DNA from: Modicisalibacter xianhensis
Lineage (GTDB): Bacteria; Pseudomonadota; Gammaproteobacteria; Pseudomonadales; Halomonadaceae
Direction of reading: 5' to 3'
Assembly: GCF_900113605.1 (NCBI RefSeq)
Contig: NZ_FOPY01000009.1
Location: 62,001 to 126,000 of the forward strand
DNA: 64,000 nucleotides
In this document: positions 53,774 to 63,624 of the stretch, one piece after another
How the letters are laid out: each line of letters starts with the position of its first letter
How positions within the stretch are numbered: position 1 is the first letter of the stretch
The notes under the pieces: generated by a model
What the model saw: only the letters and a program-made list of their open reading frames with translations
What the model was told of the DNA's origin: nothing
Databases searched by the model: none
Translations under genes and position numbers: made by a program

Positions 53774-56074
53774 TCAGACGATAGCTTCCGGCTTGCTTGC
53801 TTGATTCGTTTGTCCAGATGAACTGGATCCCATCTGCGCTTGTGTGTCGTCATCCGATGGAATGTAGAGTCGCGCGGCATTTGCCAGCACGCTGACCGAG
53901 CTGAGCGCCATGGCGGCGGCAGCGATCACCGGGGGGATCGGCATCCACATCGCGAGACTCAAGGCCAGCACATTGTAGGCTACCGAAAACGCCAGATTCT
54001 GACGCATCAGGCGATAGGCCGAGCTCGCCAGTCGATGCGCTTTCCACACCTGACCGATGCCTGTCGTGAGCAAGGACACCGAGGCGATGTCTCGCGCTTG
54101 CGGCGTCGCGCCTGCGACGCTGATCCCTGTCGTTGCCGTGGCCAGGGCCAAGGTATCGTTGATGCCGTCACCCACGAACATCGAAGGCTTCGGCAGTGTA
54201 GCGAGAAGCCGGGCCTTGGCGTCAGGCGTCAACTCCGCGAAGCGTTCGCTGCGGCGGAAGCCTCCACGGTAACCGAGGGCATGCACGTTTGCTGCCCGAT
54301 CGCCGCTGAGTAGTGCCAGTGTGAACGAGGCGTCTCGAAAGTGAGCCACGGCCTCGGCAGCATCGGGTGTCAGCGTCTCGTCGAGGATTAGGGTGCCCAG
54401 CCAGTGCCGCCCACGTGCCACGCCTACGAGTTTGCCTGTGGCCTCAGTGTCTGGGGGCATATCGATACCTTGCTCCTCAAGCCAGCGGGGCGAACCGACA
54501 TGCAGGATCTCCTCTCGAGGTTTGTGGACGATGACTCCCTGGCTGGGATAGTGCGTCGTGGGCAGGCCGTCTTCGAGTGTCAGTCCGCGTTGTATGGCGT
54601 GGCGTCGCAGCGTTTGAGCCAAGGGATGGGTGATGCCCTGTTCGGCCTGAGCCGCGAGGCGCAATACCTCATCCGCCTCGATATCGTGTGCGGTCTGGAT
54701 CTCGCGAATCCCGAGCTGCCCGGTCGTCAGGGTACCGGTCTTGTCGAAGGCGATGCTACGTGCTCTGGCCAGCATCTCGAAGGCGCTAAGGTCCTTGAAG
54801 ACGATTCCTTGGCGCAGCCCGCGTGTCGTCGCCGCCTGTGTCACGACAGGAATGGCCAGGCCGACGGCACATGGACAGGCGACGATGAGCACCGATAATG
54901 CCCAGGCGAACGCCTCATCCAACTCAATTCCTCGCACCGAGACCACCATGAACGTGACCGCGGCCAGACCCAGGGCGGCAGAGGGCAGCCAGCGCGCGAC
55001 ACTGTCCGAGACCTTCTGGAATTCTCCCTTGCGAGCATGAAGCTGCAGGGTACGGTTGCGCAGGCTGTCGATATAACGCTGGCCCAGCTCGGCATCGACG
55101 CGCAGGGTCAGCGAGGACCCGGTATTGACGCAGCCCGCTTCGACACGATCACCTCGGGTCATCAGTACCGGCGTGGTCTCACCCGTGAGCATGGCGCGGT
55201 CGATCAGGGCGTGTGCATCCTCCAGCGTGCCATCGAAGGGCAGGGTGGCCTGCGCATCGACGCTGACCCGGTCACCACGCTGAACAATGTCCAGCGGCAG
55301 GGAGGCCCAGTGGCCGTCTCGCCATACCCGTGCACGCTCTGGCGTCAGATCGTCCAGGCTGGACAGGGCCTCCATGCCAGTCTGGCGGCTGGCCAGTTCC
55401 ACGAGACGCCCTGCCAGTAGCAGCGTGACCAGCATGACTGCGGTATCGGCATAGACATCGGACGAGCCTCGCCAGAGTTGCCAGACCGAAAATGTCATGG
55501 CACTGATCACGCCCAGGCTGACCAGCACGTCCATGCCGGGATGCCCGGCCCGCAGCGTGCGCCAGGCCGCCTGATAGAAGGGCAGGCCGGCATAGCCGAC
55601 CACGGGCAGGGCGAGCAGGGCGGCCATCAAGGCAATGAACCAGTCGACCTGCTGTCCCAAGCCATAATTGAAATAGTGCAGCGCCGAGGCCATCAATGTC
55701 CACATGCCGAAGGCAATACTCACGCCAAGCCGAACGATCAACCCTCGACGAGTGCGTGACATCCGTTCGCGGCTTTCTTGAGCCGTGGCCTGGGTCGTTA
55801 GCCGATAACCAAGCGAGCTGACTCGTTGCTCCAGTTGGGTCTGATTCGTCGTGGCAGGTAGCCAGCGAACCAGGGCCGTTGCCGTCACGAAGTTGACGCT
55901 GGCATCGAGGACGCCAGGCTGCTTTTTAAGGAAGTGCTCGACAGCAAAAGCGCAACTGCTGCACCACATGCCCTGCACGACAAAAATGGCATCGCACTCC
56001 GTCGGAGTGGATGAGGCGCCATGGTCCGATGAGTCGATACCCGGTCTAGCGCTGTCATGCAAAAGCTGGGACAT
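53774..56074 (-). CDS. Heavy-metal (copper-type) P-type ATPase
   Basis: A 766-residue P1B-type ATPase in the inner membrane. The N-terminal metal-binding domain carries GMWCSSCAFAVEHFLKK (about 35-51). Eight membrane spans follow, with the metal-site CPC in IVACPCAVGLAIP. TGETTPV is the actuator loop, DKTGTLT the phosphorylation site and GDGINDTLALA the hinge. The sequence and its place next to respiratory genes point to the CcoI/CtpA/CopA2 type that exports copper slowly for cytochrome oxidase assembly, rather than detoxification. That subtype is inferred. It is divergent from the complex III operon. Confidence 0.9.
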   Translation of the reverse strand: MSQLLHDSARPGIDSSDHGASSTPTECDAIFVVQGMWCSSCAFAVEHFLKKQPGVLDASVNFVTATALVRWLPATTNQTQLEQRVSSLGYRLTTQATAQESRERMSRTRRGLIVRLGVSIAFGMWTLMASALHYFNYGLGQQVDWFIALMAALLALPVVGYAGLPFYQAAWRTLRAGHPGMDVLVSLGVISAMTFSVWQLWRGSSDVYADTAVMLVTLLLAGRLVELASRQTGMEALSSLDDLTPERARVWRDGHWASLPLDIVQRGDRVSVDAQATLPFDGTLEDAHALIDRAMLTGETTPVLMTRGDRVEAGCVNTGSSLTLRVDAELGQRYIDSLRNRTLQLHARKGEFQKVSDSVARWLPSAALGLAAVTFMVVSVRGIELDEAFAWALSVLIVACPCAVGLAIPVVTQAATTRGLRQGIVFKDLSAFEMLARARSIAFDKTGTLTTGQLGIREIQTAHDIEADEVLRLAAQAEQGITHPLAQTLRRHAIQRGLTLEDGLPTTHYPSQGVIVHKPREEILHVGSPRWLEEQGIDMPPDTEATGKLVGVARGRHWLGTLILDETLTPDAAEAVAHFRDASFTLALLSGDRAANVHALGYRGGFRRSERFAELTPDAKARLLATLPKPSMFVGDGINDTLALATATTGISVAGATPQARDIASVSLLTTGIGQVWKAHRLASSAYRLMRQNLAFSVAYNVLALSLAMWMPIPPVIAAAAMALSSVSVLANAARLYIPSDDDTQAQMGSSSSGQTNQASKPEAIV

Positions 56075-56349
56075 GGTGTGCTCGTCACGTTGTGTTTCCG
56101 TGCTGAGCGTAGTGAAGAATGCCAGTGATAACTAAACGGTAAACGCGATCCCTTCACTGGCAAGTGCACAGGCCACGCAGTCGCTGCCGTTGGTTTCGAA
56201 GATTAATTTCTCTTTAGAAACAAGTCAGTGCCACAAGAATTTTGGCTGCTGATTGGCGCAACCAGGCGACCCTTTCCTATAGTTAGTTCGGTTGAGGCCG
56301 AAGAAGGCGTCAGAAAGGAGACAAGAAGAGCTAGGTCAGGGAGAGACCG

Positions 56350-57003
56350 ATGCCGCAAATATTTCCCCGTCGGGCGAATTCATTGGTCAGCATGGCCCTT
56401 TGGGGCGGCGCTTTCGGTGTCGTGATCCTTATACTCGTTGCCATCACGATCGGGAGCTCGGCCCATGACACCGGGGTATTCACGACGCCGGAGCAGCCGG
56501 TGCCGTTCAGTCACGAGCACCACGTGAGCGGCCTGGGGCTCGATTGCCAGTATTGCCATACCGGGGTCGAAAAGTCTGATTTTGCCGGGCTGCCTCCTAC
56601 CTATACCTGCATGACCTGCCATTCCCAGCTATGGACCAACGCCGAGATGCTGGAACCGGTGCGGCAGAGCTTGAAGCGTGACGAGCCCATCGAATGGGTC
56701 CGGGTCCATGACCTCCCGGACTTCACCTATTTCAGTCACCGAGCTCATGTGAACAACGGCGTCGGCTGTGAGTCGTGCCATGGACGTGTCGATGAGATGC
56801 CTATCACGTCCCAAAGAAAGCCTCTGACCATGCAGTGGTGTCTCTCCTGTCACCGCAACCCCGAACCCAATCTTCGGCCTTCCGACAAGATCACGACAAT
56901 GGGCTACGACCCTGCCAAGGACGGGATTCCAGGCCATGAGCTGCTGGAACGCTATGCCATCCGCAAGGACAACCTGACCGAGTGCGTCACATGTCATCGA
57001 TAA
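56350..57003 (+). CDS. actA: Alternative complex III pentaheme cytochrome c ActA
   Basis: A 217-residue cytochrome with one N-terminal membrane anchor (about 12-33) and five CxxCH heme sites: CQYCH, CMTCH, CESCH, CLSCH and CVTCH, the last ending the protein. PEQPVPFSHEHHVSGLGLDCQYCH and FTYFSHRAHVNNGVGCESCHG supply distal His ligands. It carries electrons out of the quinol-oxidising core of alternative complex III on the periplasmic side. AGGGAG precedes the ATG. First gene of actABCDEF; the next gene starts inside its last codons. Confidence 0.95.
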   Translation: MPQIFPRRANSLVSMALWGGAFGVVILILVAITIGSSAHDTGVFTTPEQPVPFSHEHHVSGLGLDCQYCHTGVEKSDFAGLPPTYTCMTCHSQLWTNAEMLEPVRQSLKRDEPIEWVRVHDLPDFTYFSHRAHVNNGVGCESCHGRVDEMPITSQRKPLTMQWCLSCHRNPEPNLRPSDKITTMGYDPAKDGIPGHELLERYAIRKDNLTECVTCHR

Positions 57004-60000
57004 GCCACGACGAACTGCAGCATATTCGTGAACGGCTGGGCCAGGCGCGAGGCCCCCAGTACTGGCGCAGCCTGGAAGAGCTGGCCGAGAGCGAGGCATT
57101 CGGACAGTTCCTGCATCAGGAATTCCCACGTCTGGGGGCCGTCTGGGAAGCGCCTGTGGATCGGCGGGGGGCGCTCAAGCTGATGGCGGCCAGCATGGCG
57201 CTGGCCGGTCTGACCGCCTGTGGCAGGCAACCACGGGAATTCATCGTTCCCTACGTCAACATGCCGGAAGGCGAGGTGCCGGGCATGCCGCGCTACTATG
57301 CCACCTCGCACCTGATCGGGGGATATGCGCATGGCCTGCTGGCACAGAGCCATCAGGGGCGACCGGTCAAACTCGAAGGCAATCCGGACCATCCGGCCAC
57401 CTTGGGGGCGTGCGATGTCTTCTCCCAGGCCTCGGTATTGTCACTCTACGATCCGGACCGTTCGGCCGCAGTGATGAACCGGGCAGAGGTGGCAGGTTAC
57501 GGCAGTTTCCTGATGACGCTGCAGGACAAGCGTCTCGAGTGGGACCGTACACAGGGCAGAGGGCTCTGTTTCCTGACTGATAGCCTGACCTCGCCGAGCC
57601 AGCTTGCTGCGTTGCAGGCCTTGCTCGAGCGCTGGCCCGAAGCGCGCTGGTATGCTCATGAGCCTATCGACCGGCATGCCGTCTATGCGGGAAGCGAGCA
57701 ATTGTTCGGCATGCCGCTCGAGCCGGTCTATCGCTTCGATCAGGCGCGTATCGTCCTGACACTGGACGCCAACTTCATGCAGGCGCAGCCCGGTTTCCTG
57801 CGCTACTCGCGTGATTTCATGGCACAGCGCCGGCCCCGCGACAACGAGGGCTTTCTGGCACGCCTGTACACTGTGGAATCGACGCCGAGCATCACCGGCA
57901 GCATTGCAGATCACCGCTACCGCCTGCCATTTCATCAGGTGGAGGATTTCGCCCGACAGTTGGCTGCTGCGTTCGGGCTCGATATCGAGCCGCCGGGTGA
58001 CCCCGTCGTGCCGGAGAGTTGGCTGTCTCCGCTGGTCGACGACCTGAGACGCAATGCCGGAGCAGCTGTCGTGGTGCCTGGCGATCAGCACTCGCCAGCG
58101 GTGCATGCCATCGCCCAGGCAATCAACGGAAAACTGGAAGCGGTCGGCAAGACGGTCACCTACATTCCGCCAGTCGATGCGAGCCATGCCGCAAGGCCCT
58201 TGGAGGAGCTGGTCGAGGCAATGCAGGATGGCCAGGTGGAATCGCTGGTGGTCATGGGGACCAATCCCGTCTATACGGCGCCGGCCGACCTCGACTTCCG
58301 GCAGGCCTACCGTCAGGTGCCCTGGCGACTGCACTGGGGGGAGTACTTCGATGAGACGGGACGGATGTCGCACTGGCACATTCCTGCCCGCCATCCGCTC
58401 GAGACCTGGGCGGACGCCCGTGCCTTCGATGGTACGGTCAGCCTGCTGCAGCCGTTGATCCAGCCTCTGCATGGTGGCAAGAGTGCATTGCAGATCCTGG
58501 CAGCCTTGGAGAAAGGCACGGACGAAGACGCTCGCCAGCTGCTGATCGACTATTGGCTCGACCAGCATCAGGGCGGTGACTTCGAGACGTTCTGGCGACG
58601 CAGCCTGCGCGACGGCATGGTCGACGGGAGTGCTTACGCGACCCTGACGCCTGCACTGCGTGAAGACTGGACGCAAACGCTGTCGTTTGCTTCGGACGAG
58701 CGCATCCCCGACGCTGCCATCACGCTGCAGTTACAACCTGATCCGGCTATCTGGGACGGCTCCTATGCCAATAACGGTTGGCTGCAGGAACTGCCTCGCC
58801 CGCTGACCAAGCTGACCTGGAACAATGCGCTGCTGATCAGTCCTGTCCTGGCCAGGGAGCGTGGGCTGAGCGAGGGCGATGTGGTTCGCGTGTCGGCACA
58901 AGCCAGCGGGGCTGACGTCGAGGTTCCCGTCTACCCATTACCGGGCATGCCGGATCGGGCCGTCACACTTCAGTTGGGCTATGGCCGCCAAGGGGGTGGG
59001 CGAATTGCCGACGGGGTGGGTAATGATGCCTATGTATTCCACACGACGAACCACCATTGGGCGAGTCCTGTCACGCTGGAAAAACTGGATCGCCACGAGA
59101 CATTGGCCACGACCCAGAATCACCATGCGATCCACGATCGCGACCTGATTCGTGCCACCACGCTCGAGGAATACCGCAAGCATCCCGAGTTCGCCAAGCA
59201 TCCGGGGCCTCACGAGTCCCTCTACCCCGAGCCTTGGCCCGCAGAGCGCGAGGCCGACTATGCCTGGGGCATGGCAGTCGATCTCACCGCCTGCATTGGC
59301 TGCAATGCCTGCGTCACGGCCTGCCAGGCCGAAAACAACATCCCCATTGTCGGACCCGAAGAGGTTTCCCGGGGGCGGGAAATGCACTGGATCCGCATTG
59401 ACCGCTATTTCGAGGGCCCGCCGGAAAGCCCGCACCTGTTTTTCCAGCCGGTGCTGTGCATGCATTGCGAGAACGCGCCGTGCGAATACGTATGCCCTGT
59501 CGAGGCGACCCAGCACTCCGCCTCGGGGCTCAACGAAATGATCTACAACCGCTGCATCGGTACTCGCTACTGCTCGCAGAATTGCCCGTACAAGGTACGA
59601 CGCTTCAACTGGTTCGATTACACCGGCCAGCAGGCGACCTATAGCCAGCCCGAGCCCGTTCATAACCCCGAGGTTACGGTGCGCTCACGTGGGGTCATGG
59701 AAAAATGCACTTTTTGTGTCCAGCGCATCAATCGGGTGCGTATCACCGCGGATATCGAGGATGAGCCGATACCCGATGGCGCATTGCAGACCGCCTGCCA
59801 GCAGGCCTGTCCGACTCAGGCTATCGTGTTTGGCGATATCAGCGACGAGGGCAGTCACGTCAGGCGGCTCAAGGATCATCCGCTTAACTACGGCATGCTC
59901 GAACATCTCAACACGCGCCCGCGCGTGTCTTACCTGGCCGGTGTCGGCAACCCGAATCCCGATGTCCAGGCGCCGCAGACCGACCCGCTGGTCGCACCGG

Positions 60001-60116
60001 AGAAGGCCAAGGCCGATGTGCATCAGGCCTCGCTGGACGCACTCGATGACGACGAACAGGTGGTCAAGATCTTCGAGCCTGCCGTGACGGCCAGCGGTCG
60101 GGGGGGGGCGGCATGA
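56991..60116 (+). CDS. actB: Alternative complex III Fe-S subunit ActB
   Basis: A 1041-residue fusion of a molybdopterin-oxidoreductase-like domain (about 1-740) and a four-cluster ferredoxin domain (about 755-1000). The N-terminus carries a variant Tat-like segment (DRRGALKLMAASMALAGLTACGRQPREFIVPYV). Cluster motifs are CIGCNACVTACQAEN, CMHCENAPCEYVCPVEA, CIGTRYCSQNCPYKVRRF and CTFCVQRI with ACQQACPTQAI. In ActB the molybdenum cofactor is absent although the fold is kept. The ATG at 56991 overlaps actA by 13 bp and has no good ribosome site; coupling to actA is likely. Start uncertain by a few codons. Confidence 0.94.
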   Translation: MSSISHDELQHIRERLGQARGPQYWRSLEELAESEAFGQFLHQEFPRLGAVWEAPVDRRGALKLMAASMALAGLTACGRQPREFIVPYVNMPEGEVPGMPRYYATSHLIGGYAHGLLAQSHQGRPVKLEGNPDHPATLGACDVFSQASVLSLYDPDRSAAVMNRAEVAGYGSFLMTLQDKRLEWDRTQGRGLCFLTDSLTSPSQLAALQALLERWPEARWYAHEPIDRHAVYAGSEQLFGMPLEPVYRFDQARIVLTLDANFMQAQPGFLRYSRDFMAQRRPRDNEGFLARLYTVESTPSITGSIADHRYRLPFHQVEDFARQLAAAFGLDIEPPGDPVVPESWLSPLVDDLRRNAGAAVVVPGDQHSPAVHAIAQAINGKLEAVGKTVTYIPPVDASHAARPLEELVEAMQDGQVESLVVMGTNPVYTAPADLDFRQAYRQVPWRLHWGEYFDETGRMSHWHIPARHPLETWADARAFDGTVSLLQPLIQPLHGGKSALQILAALEKGTDEDARQLLIDYWLDQHQGGDFETFWRRSLRDGMVDGSAYATLTPALREDWTQTLSFASDERIPDAAITLQLQPDPAIWDGSYANNGWLQELPRPLTKLTWNNALLISPVLARERGLSEGDVVRVSAQASGADVEVPVYPLPGMPDRAVTLQLGYGRQGGGRIADGVGNDAYVFHTTNHHWASPVTLEKLDRHETLATTQNHHAIHDRDLIRATTLEEYRKHPEFAKHPGPHESLYPEPWPAEREADYAWGMAVDLTACIGCNACVTACQAENNIPIVGPEEVSRGREMHWIRIDRYFEGPPESPHLFFQPVLCMHCENAPCEYVCPVEATQHSASGLNEMIYNRCIGTRYCSQNCPYKVRRFNWFDYTGQQATYSQPEPVHNPEVTVRSRGVMEKCTFCVQRINRVRITADIEDEPIPDGALQTACQQACPTQAIVFGDISDEGSHVRRLKDHPLNYGMLEHLNTRPRVSYLAGVGNPNPDVQAPQTDPLVAPEKAKADVHQASLDALDDDEQVVKIFEPAVTASGRGGAA

Positions 60117-61477
60117 AGCGACACGACAAGCACCGTCCACTGCTGCCCCCCGACCTTACCCATGCTCGACTGACAGAGCGCATCAGCAATCTGGTGCTGC
60201 GCGATCCCACACCACGTTCGTGGTTCATCGCCTTGCTCGTTTGCGGCCTGCTTGCCCTGATGTTCTTCGGGGCACTGGGTTACATGTTCGAGGTGGGGAT
60301 CGGGCTTTTTGGCGTCAACATCCCAGTCGCCTGGGGATTTCCCATCACCAACACGATCTGGTGGATCGGGATTGCCCACGCCGGCACGCTGATTTCCGCC
60401 GTGCTGCTGATCACCCGTCAGCCCTGGCGCGCCTCGATCAACCGTTTCGCCGAGGCCATGGCCATGTTTGCCGTGGTGCTGGCTGGCGCTTACCCCATCA
60501 TTCACCTGGGCCGGCCCTGGTTCTTCTACTACCTGCTGCCATACCCCAATGCCATGGAGCTGTGGCCGCAATGGCGCAGCCCGCTGGTGTGGGACTTCTT
60601 TGCCATCTTCACCTACCTGACCTTCACGGCGACCTTCATGTACATGAGCCTGCTGCCTGACCTGGCGACCCTGCGCGACCGGGCATCGAGCTGGTTCGGC
60701 CGAGTGTTCTACGGCACGCTGGCCATCGGCTGGCGCGGTTCTGCCACGCACTGGGCACGCTACGAGAAGGCCAACATGATCCTTTCCTCGGTCGCCGCCC
60801 CCATCGTGGTGGCCGTCACCGGGATCATCTCGCTGGATCTGGCAGTATCCATCGTGCCCGGTTATCACTTCACCATCTTTCCGCCGTACTTCGTCGCTGG
60901 GGCACTGTTCTCGGGCTTCTCTACAGTGGCGCTGCTTGCCGTGGTACTGCGCAGCATGTTTGGTCTTCAGGATCTCGTCACGCGGACCCATCTCGATTAC
61001 CTGGGACGCATGATGCTGGTGTTCGCACTGGTCGTCGATTACGCCTACACCCAAGAGATGTTCTTTGCCTGGTATTCGGGCGAGGACTACTACCGCTACG
61101 TGTATATCGACCGCTGGACCGGGCCCTATGCGCCGGCCTGGTGGAGCATGATCGTCTGCAACGTGGTGCTGGTGCAGTTGCTGTGGTTCAGGCGGGTGCG
61201 CCGATCGCCGATTGCCATGCTGTGTCTGGCGATCACCAGCGACATCGGCATGTGGCTGGAGCGCTTCCAGATCGTCTTCACCTCGACGCATGCGGATTAC
61301 ATGCCCTCGGCCTGGGGCGAGGCCTGGCCGACAGCCTGGGACTGGGCCGTCTACATTGGATCGCTGGGTGTGTTCGGAGTGCTGCTGCTGGTCTTCGTAC
61401 GCATCATGCCGTTGATTTCGCTCCATGACATGCGTGGACTCATCGCCAAGCGTAACAAGGGAGGCAACGATGGCTGA
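60113..61477 (+). CDS. actC: Alternative complex III membrane subunit ActC (NrfD/PsrC family)
   Basis: A 454-residue integral membrane protein with about ten spans, the NrfD-like quinol-binding subunit. [33 protein letters not shown] and [39 protein letters not shown] are conserved ActC stretches. [26 protein letters not shown] and [33 protein letters not shown] follow. The ATG overlaps the actB stop as ATGA. It and ActF form the two halves of the membrane core. Confidence 0.95.
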   Translation: [454 protein letters not shown]

Positions 61478-62000
61478 GGAGTATGGCGTCATGGCTCGCT
61501 TTGAAACGGCCGGAGCCTTGGTCGAGGCTGTAAAACAGATGCGCAAGGCTGGCTACCGTGAGCTCGAGCCTTGCGTACCGTACCCGGTAGAAGGCCTGAC
61601 CGAGGCCATGGCGTTCAAGCCGCGCTGGGTGCCGATCCTGTCGCTGGCGGCGGCCATTCTCGGGGCGGCTGGCGTCTATTTCATGCAGTGGTATGCCAGC
61701 GTACTGAGCTATCCCTTCGTTGTGGGCGGCAAGCCGCTGCATAGCTGGCCGGCGTTTCTGATACCCGCGTTCGTGTTCGGGCTGCTATTTGCCGTACTGG
61801 GTGCAGCCGTGGCCATGCTCTTCGGCAATCGCTTGCCCAGACCCTATCACCCAGCCTTCAACATCAGCGAGTTCGAGCGCGCCACGGATGATGGCTTCTT
61901 CTTGATCGTGAGTCGTCACGATAGCCGTTATGCCGGAGGCAGAACGGTAGAGCGTCTGCGTGAACTGGCTGCGGTCGAGGTGTGGGAGGTCCCGGAATGA
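61470..62000 (+). CDS. actD: Alternative complex III subunit ActD (DUF3341)
   Basis: A 176-residue protein with two membrane helices (about 57-78 and 95-123) and a cytosolic ferredoxin-like N-terminal domain. YGVMARFETAGALVEAVKQMRKAGYRELEPCVPYPVEGL and GGKPLHSWPAFLIPAFVFGLLFAVLGAA are the DUF3341 pattern. The start at 61470 has GGGAGG upstream and overlaps the actC stop by 8 bp; the open frame begins at 61425. Its role is structural as far as known. Confidence 0.94.
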   Translation: MAEEYGVMARFETAGALVEAVKQMRKAGYRELEPCVPYPVEGLTEAMAFKPRWVPILSLAAAILGAAGVYFMQWYASVLSYPFVVGGKPLHSWPAFLIPAFVFGLLFAVLGAAVAMLFGNRLPRPYHPAFNISEFERATDDGFFLIVSRHDSRYAGGRTVERLRELAAVEVWEVPE

Positions 62001-62593
62001 GTCGCCTGGCCGGGTATCTGGGGTTACTCGTCGGGTTGGGCATATTGTTGTCTGGCTGCGATCAGGAGCCAATGACCAACCAGCCCAAGTTCGAGACCTA
62101 CGAAGCCGCACCACGCTGGCCTGATAACCAATCGGCGCGCCAGCCCGTGGCCGGCACCGTCCCTCGCGATGCGCCGGTCGAGCTGACCGTGTCGGACAAT
62201 TTGCCCATGCCGTTGACACGCGAACTGCTGGAGCGGGGGCAGGCACAGTTCAACGTCTATTGTTCGCCCTGCCATGCGCGCACCGGCTACGGCAACGGCA
62301 TGATCGTGCAGCGCGGCTTTCCGGCGCCGCCGTCGTTTCATACCGACCGCCTGCGCAATGCGCCGCTGCGCCATTTTTATGACGTCATTACCGATGGCTA
62401 TGGCGTGATGTATTCCTATGCCGATCGTGTTCCGCCGCAGGATCGCTGGGCCATTGCCGCCTATATCCAGGCCCTGCAGCTTTCACAGTATGCCCGTCTC
62501 GATGATTTGACGGAGGAACAACGAGCCCAGTTGGATCAGGACGACCCGGCAGCGGCAGGAACCGCGACATCGGCAGAGGAGGGCCATCAATGA
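61997..62593 (+). CDS. actE: Alternative complex III monoheme cytochrome c ActE
   Basis: A 198-residue periplasmic lipoprotein cytochrome. The signal peptide ends in lipobox LSGC (Cys18), and the heme site is CSPCH in QFNVYCSPCHARTGYGNGMIVQRGF. PAPPSFHTDRLRNAPLRHFYDVITDGYGVMYSYADRVPPQDRWAIAAYIQALQLSQ is typical and includes the axial Met region. The start at 61997 has GGGAGG upstream and overlaps actD as ATGA. It probably hands electrons to the terminal oxidase. Confidence 0.95.
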   Translation: MSRLAGYLGLLVGLGILLSGCDQEPMTNQPKFETYEAAPRWPDNQSARQPVAGTVPRDAPVELTVSDNLPMPLTRELLERGQAQFNVYCSPCHARTGYGNGMIVQRGFPAPPSFHTDRLRNAPLRHFYDVITDGYGVMYSYADRVPPQDRWAIAAYIQALQLSQYARLDDLTEEQRAQLDQDDPAAAGTATSAEEGHQ

Positions 62594-63624
62594 CGAGACC
62601 ACTGGTACCGATCATCGGCCTGGTGGCCCTGGTTATATGCCTCGTTGGGGCCTTATACGACTGGACGGCGTTCCTGCGCAGCTGGTTGGTGGCATCACTG
62701 ACCTGGGGAGCATTGCCGCTGGGTGCCGCTGCCGTGCTGATGACCTTCGCCATGACCGGCGGCGCCTGGGGGCAGGCCAGCCAGGGAGTCTGGCGGGCAC
62801 TGACATTCACCATGCCACTGTTTGCCCTGGCGATGTTGCCCGTGCTGTTCGGCGTCGACGAGCTGTTTTCCTGGACGCGCCCCCCGAGCGAACTGCCCGA
62901 GGTTGTGCGTCGCAAGCTGCTCTACCTCAATGAACCCTTTTTGCTCGTGCGCTGGATTGTCTACTTCGTCGTCTGGCTGGGGTTGGCCTGGCTGCTGGCC
63001 TTCAAGTCTCGCCTTGCCAGATCCATCGCAGCACCAGGGCTGATTCTATGGGTGTTCACCCTGACCTTTTTCTCCACCGACTGGTACATGTCGCTGGAAC
63101 CCGAATTTTATTCGGATGTGTTCGGTCTGGAACGGATCTGTGCAATGGCGGCCAGTGGCATGGCGCTGGGGTTGTGGATTCTGGCGCCGCGTGTCACGCC
63201 GGCTGTCCGCAAGGATATCGCCAACATCTGGCTGGCGGTGTTGTTGAGCTGGGCATTCATGGGATTCTCGCAGCTGATCGTTATCTGGTCGGGCAATATT
63301 CCTGACGAGATCATCTGGTACATCCACCGTGCCGAGGGCAACTGGCAGTGGATCGGTCGCATGTCCTTCGTTCTCTTCCTGCTGATTCCCTTCGCCATTC
63401 TGTTGTCGACGTCTGCCAAACAGAGCCCGGGATGGCTGCGTATTGCCACCGGCATCTGTCTTGTCGGCTACGTATTGCAGACACAGTGGATGGTCCTGCC
63501 TGCCTTCGAGGAGTGGCGGGCGACCCAGTCCTGGCTGGTCCCGGCGGCGCTGGTAGCGATAGGAGGCGGTTTTGTCTGGGTGATCGGGCGGAGCCTTGAA
63601 CATCAGGAGGCGCGCAATGAGTGA
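62590..63624 (+). CDS. actF: Alternative complex III membrane subunit ActF
   Basis: A 344-residue membrane protein with about ten spans, the second NrfD-like subunit. TFTMPLFALAMLPVLFGVDELFSWT, KLLYLNEPFLLVRWIVYFVVWLGLAWLL, FFSTDWYMSLEPEFYSDVFGLERICA and NIPDEIIWYIHRAEGNWQWIG are ActF segments. It overlaps the actE stop as ATGA. The family likely contributes to proton movement in the complex; that is known of homologues, not seen here. Confidence 0.95.
   Translation: MTRPLVPIIGLVALVICLVGALYDWTAFLRSWLVASLTWGALPLGAAAVLMTFAMTGGAWGQASQGVWRALTFTMPLFALAMLPVLFGVDELFSWTRPPSELPEVVRRKLLYLNEPFLLVRWIVYFVVWLGLAWLLAFKSRLARSIAAPGLILWVFTLTFFSTDWYMSLEPEFYSDVFGLERICAMAASGMALGLWILAPRVTPAVRKDIANIWLAVLLSWAFMGFSQLIVIWSGNIPDEIIWYIHRAEGNWQWIGRMSFVLFLLIPFAILLSTSAKQSPGWLRIATGICLVGYVLQTQWMVLPAFEEWRATQSWLVPAALVAIGGGFVWVIGRSLEHQEARNE

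Noticed and set aside
60023-61546. 507-residue open frame on the minus strand
   Set aside because: Antisense to actC, which has clear NrfD-family sequence; the shadow is rich in His, Gln and Gly.
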